This document shows positions 10,982 to 18,064 of a stretch of 18,064 nt of DNA, one piece after another (the stretch's first letter is position 1; each line of letters starts with the position of its first letter). Origin of the DNA: Roridomyces roridus (Eukaryota > Basidiomycota > Agaricomycetes > Agaricales > Mycenaceae); NCBI GenBank assembly GCA_029378245.1, contig JARKIF010000447.1, forward strand, positions 1-18,064, in the 5' to 3' direction. The notes beneath the pieces are model-generated. The model had not been told where the DNA came from. It ran no database searches and saw nothing but the letters and a program-made list of their open reading frames with translations. A program made the position numbers and the translations under genes.

Positions 10982-12813
10982 TCAATGGCAACTCACGACA
11001 ACTGAAGTTCAAGCCAGGCTTCTCGGAAGAGGAACAGCAGTGGATAGATCAATTCTTGTCAGTGTCAATCATTCTGGTGGTCCAGATATTCATTGTCTAC
11101 TCCCAGCCGGCGGGAGGCTGATTCAGATGAAACTCTCCTGTCCCTTCCTTCAGATCGCACAGATTTTGATTCTTACGCGCGGCAAACCATCCTGCTTTTG
11201 CGCTACGCTCAAACAAAAAGAGGCAAGGAGCATGCACAACTTGTGTCGGCGGTCGTTTCTTGGGTGCTGGCAAACTGCCGAAATAAAATCCAGCAACGTT
11301 TCAAACAAGTCCAACCCCTTCTTGAGGCACTTATCCTCTGGCGCCCAATTGATGTCGTTTCGGCCAAGCACATTTTCATTCCCACCGACTCGTTGCTTCC
11401 CCGTGTCCTCGCCGCATCGGGTGTGCCCGAATCCTCTGGTACGACAGACCAACCCCGCACCCCAGCTATGACTGCATTTGTATATTCGGAGAACACGGCA
11501 GCCAACTGGGCAGCCGCTCTCGCCAAATTCACTTCAAACATTCCCGATTTTCTCAAGGAGGAGGAAAACAAAACTCAGGATAAAGTCGACTGGGAGATCC
11601 TGGATACTATGTTGCAGGACCATCTATTGCTCACGCATCAGGTCTTTGAGCAGATAGGCCACCTACACAGTTTTGATTTTGCTGTATCCGATGCCATGGG
11701 AAGTACTCGTCGATGTATGTATTCCTTCACTATCATGTCCATTTAAAGTCTAATCAATGATCCTAGTCGCCGATTTTTATTCTAGGGTCAACTTGGACGC
11801 AGCAAGCCACGAGAATGAGCCTGACGGTGTGAAGGATGAGTCGAAGGAGGGGGAGGAAGAAGAGCTCGTGGCTTTACCGCCATTACCGAGTGAGTTATCC
11901 AGAACCTCGTTTCATTATGCTGAGAAGGATCGGGCAGAAAACTCCAATCTTGATCAACTGCCTTTCCATTCCAACTTCCTCTTCCAAAGGCTTGCTGGTC
12001 TCTCCGCCTGGGGCACGTCTGCACGGTTGCTTGCGGAAAACAAGGCGTTTCGCGTGAGCACGCATCTTGATCTACGTATAGTTGAGCTTCCGCGTCAAGC
12101 AGTTGTGCGGCATGAGTGGCCAGCAATGGTTAAGCATTGGGGCAAAATCGGACGAAGAAAGACGACGGAGGTACAACAGCTTCCAGACCTCCTCCCAAAG
12201 CTCGCTGACTCAGTAACCCCCACCAACGAATACGGTACTGTCCACTGCGAGGCAGGCATCATGGCCTCGATGCTGAACGGCCGAGCGCAGGAGCCCTCAA
12301 CTGTTCACAGCGCATTTGATACCCTCAGAAGGGAGTACACGGTGATATATTCAGTCATGTTTTCGGGCTTCCTGTATTCATTTTCCATGATAGGCTTGCG
12401 CTGATCCGTCCAAACCTGGTATGTTCTATCGTTTTGCAAGTTATCGGTGATTGACCAGTTAGGAGATCACGATAGGAGTCGCGAAGAAGAGCTGCCCGGC
12501 GTGCAGCCTGCTCGCGGAAACTATCAACATGAGCCCAACTGCCAACATTACGGTCGAGGTTCCGGGCAGGCACGCCAACCTGGGTGCCTTGGGTTCCCCC
12601 TCACTGGCTCCCAAGGGATATCTTGGAGGCGATGGAGATCCGTCTTATCAATGTTGTACTGGCCTACTAAAGCGCCACTACGATCTTACAGCTTCAAAAA
12701 CGCCTCTTCGCCTATCAGTGAAGAAGAAGTTGCCCCTCCTGTCCATCCACGCCTCTCTAAGGCCGACGAAAGACTGCGTCAGCTCCAGCAGACTTCGGAT
12801 GAAAAGGAGAAGA

Positions 12814-12861
12814 AGAGACGAGAGGCTGAGGAAAAAAAGAGACGAGAGGATGAGGGAAAAA
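12814..12861 (+). repeat. Two tandem copies of a 24-bp purine-rich unit
   Basis: Unit AGAGACGAGAGGCTGAGGAA plus AAAA, at 12814-12837 and 12838-12861, with two substitutions. In the +3 frame it encodes two RREAEEKK/RREDEGKK-type octads of a charged coiled coil in the tail of the deaminase gene. Confidence 0.8.
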
Positions 12862-12984
12862 AGTTTAACAAGAGGCAACGGCCTAATGTCATGCTGCGCA
12901 GGGATATTTTACATAGTGTATTGATGGTCGAGCTAAAGACCGGTGTTTTAGACTTGCAAGTGACGCACAACGAAAACGTTGTCC

Positions 12985-13155
12985 ATGCAAATCCTCGGAC
13001 GAAGGGAGGGTAGGGCTGTCGAGGGCGTGAACGAGAACGAGGTGGGGTCGCAGATCTATAGAGACTTGAAACAGCGGAGTGTGCGTTCGTTGGTGTCTTC
13101 ATTGCGGGGGGTTGCGCAGTTTCGAAGGTCTGTAAGAGAGACTTGGACCAGGTAG
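12985..13155 (+). CDS. Coding-like 56-residue block after the deaminase domain
   Basis: Reads open from ATG 12985 (MQILGRREGRAVEGV, then ENEVGSQIYRDLKQRSVRSL) to TAG at 13155, ending RSVRETWTR. Composition looks protein-like: charged, amphipathic, few rare residues. It may be the true C-terminal exon of the deaminase gene, joined by an intron I could not place, or a separate small gene. No family recognised. Counted also within the span of the deaminase locus. Confidence 0.4.
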   Translation: MQILGRREGRAVEGVNENEVGSQIYRDLKQRSVRSLVSSLRGVAQFRRSVRETWTR

Positions 13156-13413
13156 AACGGTAAGATGGGGGGGATTCCGGATGGATTGGATTGAATGGAG
13201 TTCCGGGAACGGGCAACGGGGGCTTCTGGCAAAACGATACTTGGCAACGAGCATCGCAAGTCGGTAGAGGGATGGATAAATTATAGTGATCCCAAAAACA
13301 ACAGAATATCTCTGTGTTCACGTACACATTCGTCCCTATAAAATCTACCAAGTAGGATATGTCCAAAAGAGTGTCATTGCCGGGGGGCGGATATTTTGTC
13401 GGTCGAAATTTAA
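13156..13413. other. Intergenic, tail-to-tail
   Basis: 258 bp between the last coding-like block on the plus strand and the stop of the GPI protein on the minus strand. Around 13275-13345 it is AT-rich. No gene or repeat recognised. Confidence 0.4.
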
Positions 13414-14192
13414 TCAAGCAAGGTATGCACCGAGAACCATGAGCGTCGCGCCCAAGAGCCCGTGGTGGAGGTTGAGAGCCGGGAGAGCACCGCTGGAACC
13501 GGTAGCGGAAGGAGCAGCGCTGTCGGAGGGTGACGCGGCGTTGGGGTCGGTAGTTCCATCGGTCGGGGTGGTATTAGGAACTGTGGGTTGGCTGTGGACC
13601 ATTAGGCACGACGAGACACGACAAAGAACGGAAGCGTACGTCTGAGGAGTGGACGAAGCCGAAGCCGACGTGCTGGAGACCTTGGGAGCCACAATGTCAA
13701 AGGGCTGACTCTGGGCGTAGATGGTGCTAGTCTCCTCCGTGCTCTTGACCAAGTTGACGCGATAGCCGCCTGCAAATTGAGTTGGTCGTGGAAAACAAAA
13801 GGAGGCTCAGAACTTACCGCCGACAGCGGGCCAACCGTTAGCAGGAGGGTTAACCGTGGTGGTGCCGTCGGCAGTGTTGACCAAGGCCTTGAGATGGGGT
13901 AAGTACGCATTCGGCGAGAGGGGAAATGGAATGACTTTGAGTTGCTGATTGTTGTTCACAGTGGGGACCAAGGTGGTGTTCTAATGCGAGTCAGAAAATA
14001 GGGCGCTGCCTGGAGGGTTGTACTGACGGTGTTGGTGAGGAGGATGGTGAAATTGGTAGCGTCGGTGCTGACAGAAGTCCATTTCACAACTTGGGGGCCA
14101 TCGTTGGTCCACGAGGAGCTGGGGCCAGGGGTGGTCACGGTAATGGCCGAGACAGAGGCCGCAAAGGCGAGGAGGGCAAGGGAGGCGAGCAT
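13414..14192 (-). CDS. Ser/Thr-rich GPI-anchored wall protein, Kre9/KNH-like
   Basis: Exons on the minus strand: 14192-14028, 13980-13936, 13887-13818, 13769-13640 and 13591-13414; introns 47, 48, 48 and 48 nt; 588 coding nt, 195 residues. Layout: signal peptide (1-17, LASLALLAFAASVSA); a Kre9/KNH N-terminal domain (about 18-110; ITVTTPGPSSSWTNDGP, VVKWTSVSTDATNFTILL, VNPPANGWPAVGGGYRVNLV); a Ser/Thr/Pro linker; and a GPI signal made of small residues (TGSSGALPA) followed by hydrophobic GLLGATLMVLGAYLA. The family is linked to beta-1,6-glucan assembly and surface display in fungi; the role here is inferred. Intron 2 (13888-13935) is chosen because its removal gives QQLKALVNTADG as in relatives. 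Lies 109 bp downstream of the SIP1 gene on the same strand. Confidence 0.9.
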
Positions 14193-14301
14193 CACGACAA
14201 AGAACGACGAGGGAGAGGAAGAGGAGTCTTATGTAGTCTCACGTCAAACCAAAACACGGAAACTCGTCGCCGCCCAAGCCAAGCAAGAAATACATTTCTT
14301 A
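14193..14301. promoter_or_regulatory. Short intergenic between SIP1 and GPI-protein genes
   Basis: 109 bp separates the stop of the SIP1-like gene from the start of the GPI-protein gene, both on the minus strand. It must serve as 3' end of one and promoter of the other. No distinct motif seen. Confidence 0.35.
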
Positions 14302-15402
14302 TTACATGCTTCGAACAACCTCTTCAGCTTCCATCCAAAGATCCCTTTGGCCCCATATATCCACAACCGCAGAGATAATCAACCAGCAGCTCCCCGGAGT
14401 AATATCGTCCCCTGAACGACACGCTTTCGATTGCGTTGATGATTCCTTCAGCAGTGCAAGGTATGCGCGGGCGAGGCTCCGCAGAAGACTTGTATCGTCT
14501 GCAGACAGATAGTCCTCGACACGGGACAGAAGAAAAAAGATCCATCTGGCATGGGTTTGGGTTATGCGGTATGATTTCGATGATTGCAAGTGAAGGTTCG
14601 TCCAATGCGTGAAATACATTACAAGGCGCAACGCCATTCGCTGTGGACAAGCGTCATTCACCTGTCCAAGGCGTAGAGTGTAGAGCATACCGGATCTATC
14701 AGCCTCAGTAACGACGGCGTCGGCTCTCGTGGCTTGTAGACGGCAGTTTCTTCGAGTGGTTCCGTCGGCGCAGATTCGTCGTCTTCATCGTACATGGACC
14801 GGGAAGATCCAAATTCCTCTGGCTCCGGGTCATCTGCAAAGGCCCTCATGCCCCGCCGTTTCTTAGACGGCTCCCACTCGGCCGCAGGTCTCCCAGATAG
14901 GAACGCCCACCACCACTCGCGTTTGTGGATATCGGGAAACGGTTCGACTTTATGAACATGGGTCGTTGGCTGGACCATATTCTGCGACTCGACGCGTCAA
15001 AAAAAACAGTACACGGAGCTTCGAGTTGGATTCACCTTTCGAAAGTTCCTGTAGTGTGTTTCAAACGAAGAACGCCACTCCGGACTCGGGAGCGCCGGGT
15101 GAACTGCAGGCAAAATATCACTCGGGGGAGGAGGAAGCCGCTCGGGGGTTTCGTACGGGTTTGGAACTCTGGTTACGTGCGGTAGATTTCGAGCGTCGCG
15201 ACTGAGATGCAGAGGTTGAGTAGAGAGTGTGTGAGCGCAGGTACAAACGCGTACCGCACAGTAAGAGGTACTGCATCCCGTCCTCGGGCTCCTGGTCAAA
15301 ATTTGCCGGTAGATTTGCGACGGGGAGGATCTGCCGTCCAAAAGACATATCGCCATCGTCGTCGTCGGGGTCATGTCTGTGGAACATGGAAGACGGAGCC
15401 AT
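14302..15402 (-). CDS. SIP1 family protein (Gemin2/Brr1-like snRNP assembly factor)
   Basis: Exons on the minus strand: 15402-15260, 15201-15036, 14981-14691 and 14640-14302; introns 58, 54 and 50 nt; 939 coding nt, 312 residues. Gemin2 (animals) and Brr1 (yeast) help load Sm proteins on spliceosomal snRNAs. N-terminal acidic stretch DPDDDDGD, then FGRQILPVANLP, FDQEPEDGMQYLLL, LPHVTRVPNPYE, KREWWWAFLSG, a disordered acidic insert, and a helical C-terminal block (RMALRLVMYFTHWTNLHL, THARWIFFLLSRVEDYLS, LLRSLARAYLALL, IWGQRDLWMEAEEV) like basidiomycete SIP1 proteins. The start at 15402 is first in the local frame context; Met at 15387 or 15486 is possible. Only 40 bp separate it from the ATG of the plus-strand Lys-rich gene, so the promoter is shared or overlaps coding sequence. 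Confidence 0.85.
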
Positions 15403-15442
15403 GAGTTGTTGTCTCCTATTGATTCCAACTTGCCCCGAACCA
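15403..15442. promoter_or_regulatory. 40-bp divergent start-to-start gap
   Basis: Lies between ATG 15402 (SIP1-like, minus) and ATG 15443 (Lys-rich protein, plus). Far shorter than a usual promoter, so 5' UTRs probably overlap the opposing gene. No core element recognised. Confidence 0.5.
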
Positions 15443-16395
15443 ATGGCCGCAGAGGAGGAAATTGACAATGAGACCTGCAAGCCCAAATCGACCTCTCCCT
15501 TTCCTTTGCGCAGAATCTGGTCTCTTCCTGGGTGAAGCCCTCATTGAAAACCGACGAAAAGCTCGAGTCGTTCCTTTGATGCGGAACTCAAAGAATACAT
15601 GCGTCGACCACCGAGGTACTGCGCCCTCGAGATTATCTTCTCTAGAGGTTGAATATCCCTAGACTTGGCGTCGGTGCAGCCATCCCGGAAGCTGCAGTGT
15701 CGTCTCGGGACACTGAAGAAGCTCAAATCGCATCTCAAGAAGGGCGGTAAGAGAGTGAGGGAGGACGAGGACGACACTGCCAAGCAGCTCTCAGACAACG
15801 AAGCCGAGTCCAGGGGCGCGTCAGTGAAGAAGAAAGCCCGAATAGATCCATTCGAAGCCAACAAGGAAAAAGAAAAAGAAGGGTATCGAGGGGGATGTTG
15901 CTCCGGCGGTGGTTACACCCCTCCACCAGAGCCTGTCGCTCCTGCAGAGGAGGCGAAACCGTCTGAAGATCCGTCTTCTCCCACATCTAAACGCCGCAAA
16001 AAGAAAAAGCACAAAAATAAAGACGCCCCCGATTCCGCCGCGTCTCTCCCTGGGCCAAGTACTTGCTCCGCCCGAAAGCCCGGTGAAAAGTAGCACCGTT
16101 GAAGGTTGGCTGAGTTGCTTTCCGCGGTGGCGCAAACTCAGATTTCCTCGCAGTGCCCGACTCTCCGAGACCCAGCTACGTGATTAGTAGCAGCCCGCCG
16201 ACATCCCCATCCGCTCAGCGGCTCAAACTCCAGAGCGCTCTCCTTAAAGGCCCGATTCTCAACCTCACGGGGCCTCCAGCCGATGACGAAGAAGAATCAG
16301 GCGGCGAGGGCTCACCTGAGGCCTCCCAAAAGAAAAAGCGGAAGAGGAAGAAGAAGAAGAAGAGCATGGGCGCTCGGCAGGAACAGCCGGTATAG
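15443..16395 (+). pseudogene. Lys-rich nuclear-type protein (DUF3245-like), frame broken at several points
   Basis: Protein sequence is recognisable across frames: MAAEEEIDNE, then (other frame) LQAQIDLSLSFAQNLVSSWV, then +1 SFDAELKEYMRRPPR, intron 15616-15662 (47 nt), LGVGAAIPEAAVSSRDTE, then +1 KLKSHLKKGGKR with an acidic/Lys-rich middle, TSKRRKKKKHKNKDAPDS, then +1 PPESPVKSSTVE, intron 16105-16153 (49 nt), PDSPRPSYVISSSPPTSP, PADDEEESGGEG and a KKKRKRKKKKKS nuclear-localisation-type tail. Both introns have good sites and preserve phase locally. The jumps lie near 15470, 15571, 15718 and 16062, with a possible compensated pair at 15870-15920 in A- and C-runs. The family link is from memory of a fungal domain of unknown function and is tentative. 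No premature stop by substitution is seen, which favours assembly indels or very recent decay. Confidence 0.55.
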
Positions 16396-16936
16396 CGTGT
16401 AGAACTGGATGGAGTTGCGCAGAATATCATTCGTTCTTCAATACTGGTATGGAATGGACTCGGGTTCAACAGCGTCTTTGACACAGGGCCGCCTTTCATG
16501 CACATGACGCACAACAGCGGCAAGTGGTCGAGAAGAATGCACAGACTGCCGTCCTCGAAACAGGGCATCCAAAAGGTAATTTATCTGTTCGTGACTCCCA
16601 ACAGCGGGAAGTGGTCGAGCATATGGATTCACCTGAAGGAAAATTCCAAGCCCTTGAAACAGGGAATCTAACTGTTCGTGACTCACGACGACGGCTGGAG
16701 ACGTAGGCCGAAACCATCGGATTCAGCTGGCGCGATGGCAATGGAATTGTGGAGACCGAGTCACCAGCTCGAATAGGCGCAAGTCGGTCAGGTTGCATTT
16801 CGCACGTCTAATCTAATACGTTTGGGCGCTTGTGGACCCACAAATTCAAACAAACCGAATCAATAGAAGATACACAGAAAATACAGTTCCAAGGTAGAGA
16901 TAAGGTAGACGACATATGTGATCGTGTATGAATATG
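16396..16936. other. 541-bp stretch without a confirmed gene
   Basis: Holds the 87-bp tandem repeat (listed separately). It must also contain the 3' ends of the plus-strand Lys-rich gene and the minus-strand small basic protein. Two plus-strand frames stay open across the repeat simply because its period is a multiple of three. The part 16707-16936 shows nothing recognisable. Confidence 0.5.
16512..16685 (+). repeat. Diverged 87-bp tandem duplication with a third partial copy upstream
   Basis: CAACAGCGG(C/G)AAGTGGTCGAG recurs at 16512 and 16599 (offset 87), and CTGTTCGTGACTC recurs at 16585 and 16672 (offset 87). GAAACAGGG occurs at 16557 and 16656, with a 12-bp length difference that is compensated. 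A partial copy (GACACAGGG, then GCACATGACGCACAACAGCGG) lies at about 16475-16520. One frame reads QQRQVVE...LETG...NLSVRDS, then QQREVVE...LETGNLTVRDS, ending at TAG 16706. Confidence 0.8.
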
Positions 16937-17516
16937 TCACCGCCCAGTCTGCCTCCGTTGTGGGGTGACTCGAGATGAGCTCTGGCGAGATCCACCGGCA
17001 GCAGGGCGTCGACTAGTGGACTGATGAGAGTAGGAGGGATGCGAAGATCTACGAGGAGGAGAAGCAGGCTGTCCGACGACCCTACCACCACGGGAGCTAG
17101 GATGTCGGGTCTGGGAGCCCTTACCCACAGGTCGTGGCGGGGGAGGGCGTGACTTCGGATTGAGCGTACCGAAGAGAGCAGATGAGCCAGTGTTTCGTCG
17201 ATCAGGGCGAGACTTTGGGTGTGCGCTGTTCTTGGACTTCTGGTGATTCTTGTATGCACGCGCCTGGCGCATTTCGGCCATGCCCTGCAAGTTTTGAGCC
17301 AAGAGACTCGAAGCGGGCTGGCGCCACATACTCTGCTACGAAGATCCTCGTCACCCAAGAGGGTCCCTCGCATCTTGGCCAACCAACCATGCATCACAGA
17401 TGGCGGAGGTCCACCACGACGTCTGGTACCGTCGGAATGAAACTTGGGATCGGGAGATTAGACAAGAAATTGGCAACGGAAGTAAATCGTACATGAGACG
17501 CCCATTCGATCTTCAT
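16937..17516 (-). CDS. Small basic protein of unknown function
   Basis: Exons on the minus strand: 17516-17493, 17442-17332 and 17284-16937; introns 50 nt (branch TCTAATC) and 47 nt (GTATGT...TTGCAG); 483 coding nt, 160 residues. The start is supported by a TGA three codons upstream in the same frame. N-terminal ~75 residues look conserved-domain-like: SDGTRRRGGPPPSVMHGWLA, KMRGTLLGDEDLRSRGMAEM and RQARAYKNHQKSK. The remaining ~85 residues are Arg/Ser/Pro/Gly-rich and probably disordered. The GTLLGDEDLRSRGMAEMRQA block is faintly reminiscent of CsbD-like stress proteins, but too weakly to assign. No signal peptide or membrane segment. Likely basidiomycete-restricted; this is inference. Confidence 0.7.
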
Positions 17517-17898
17517 CGAGAATCAAGAGCAGAGAACAAGGGAGATAAAGAAGAGTTCCTGAGCCGCCAGAAAGAGAGAGGATGCAGGCAGCAAGCCGGC
17601 ACAGCCTGGAGAAAACGCTTGAGCAGAGAGGCAGACTGAGATCAATGATTGTATGTGCATGTATGGCAGCGTACCCACCTCGTTTCACAGTGACGTCTTC
17701 ACCTTCACTCCGTCGTTCAAGGCACTCGTCCTTGTTCCCAAAAGATTGGAATATATTTCATCTACCAAAAATCCACAAATTCAGACATCCTGAATTGTCA
17801 CTGGTAATGGCGAAAACTCGAAAAAACGGCGCTCAGTGACAGCAAATGACTCCTCTGGCGACCTCTACCAAGCTTGCTGACCCCCGACGTAAACTTAC
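17517..17898. promoter_or_regulatory. Region upstream of the small basic protein gene
   Basis: 382 bp between the start of the small basic protein and the putative edge exon, both minus strand. A TGACGT half-site of CRE type lies at 17690-17695; its use is unknown. No convincing coding sequence on either strand, although an unrecognised terminal exon of the edge gene could lie here. Confidence 0.35.
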
Positions 17899-18064
17899 CT
17901 TGTGGGCCTCTTCCGCCGGCATCCGATTCCGGCGCGAATCTGAGCGAATACCCTTCTCTACCACGTTTTTTCCATCTTCGGCATGTAGATCCTGAGCACA
18001 GGTTCCCTCGTTTTTTTCAGTGTACCTATCGAAAAGAGGCACCGTCCGAACGTTGAACAACCCA
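17899..18064 (-). CDS. Possible exon of a gene entering from the right edge
   Basis: The minus strand is open from the window edge through FNVRTVPLFDRYTEKNEG and EKGIRSDSRRNRMPAEEAHK, followed by an excellent GTAAGT donor at 17898. Composition is protein-like, but no family is recognised and the next exon could not be placed. A GT...CAG pair inside (about 35 nt) is too short to be a normal intron in this genome. Treat as a hypothesis. Confidence 0.3.

Noticed and set aside
12342..12462. Single 121-nt intron in the deaminase gene
   Set aside because: It keeps frame, but splitting it into 12335-12393 and 12419-12462 gives typical sizes and a coherent small exon reading LALIRPNL. Kept as an alternative only.

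Overview
The window is nuclear DNA of a filamentous basidiomycete, most likely an Agaricomycete. Genes are packed head-to-head and tail-to-tail. They are split by many tiny introns (44-59 nt, mostly GT-AG, often with a CTNAY-like branch site). Several encode families typical of these fungi: an F-box/leucine-rich protein, an OTT_1508-type deaminase, a Kre9/KNH-like GPI protein and a single-pass Ser-rich surface protein. I cannot name the species. No virus, transposon, tRNA, rRNA or CRISPR array was recognised.

Layout, left to right: a mitochondrial-type crotonase (methylglutaconyl-CoA hydratase-like) cut by the left edge (-, 1-502); a frame-broken F-box/LRR gene (+, 546-1867); a Ser-rich single-pass membrane protein (-, 2006-3212); a 1416-residue RING-H2 protein (+, 3385-7832); an ACMSD-like amidohydrolase (+, 7987-9226); quinolinate phosphoribosyltransferase (-, 9244-10368); a deaminase-domain gene with a broken 3' part (+, 10829 to about 13155); a GPI-anchored Kre9/KNH-like protein (-, 13414-14192); a Gemin2/Brr1-like SIP1 protein (-, 14302-15402); a Lys-rich nuclear-type protein whose frame is broken repeatedly (+, 15443-16395); an 87-bp tandem repeat (16512-16685); a small basic protein of unknown function (-, 16937-17516); and a possible exon of another gene at the right edge.

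For six genes I rebuilt exon chains with consistent splice sites, and each coding sum is an exact multiple of three: the surface protein (366 aa), the RING protein (1416 aa), the amidohydrolase (379 aa), QPRTase (293 aa), the GPI protein (195 aa) and the SIP1 protein (312 aa). In the QPRTase model every catalytic residue I could compare falls at the same number as in the human enzyme.

The most striking arrangement is the tail-to-tail ACMSD-like and QPRTase pair, with only 17 bp between stop codons. If the first enzyme is a true ACMSD, the two act on opposite branches of the kynurenine pathway around the ACMS/quinolinate node, and their mRNAs almost certainly overlap in antisense.

The second striking feature is that four genes (crotonase 5' end, F-box, deaminase, Lys-rich protein) keep recognisable protein sequence across abrupt one-base frame changes that no intron explains, while seven neighbours are clean. 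Read-level data are needed to separate assembly indels from real decay.
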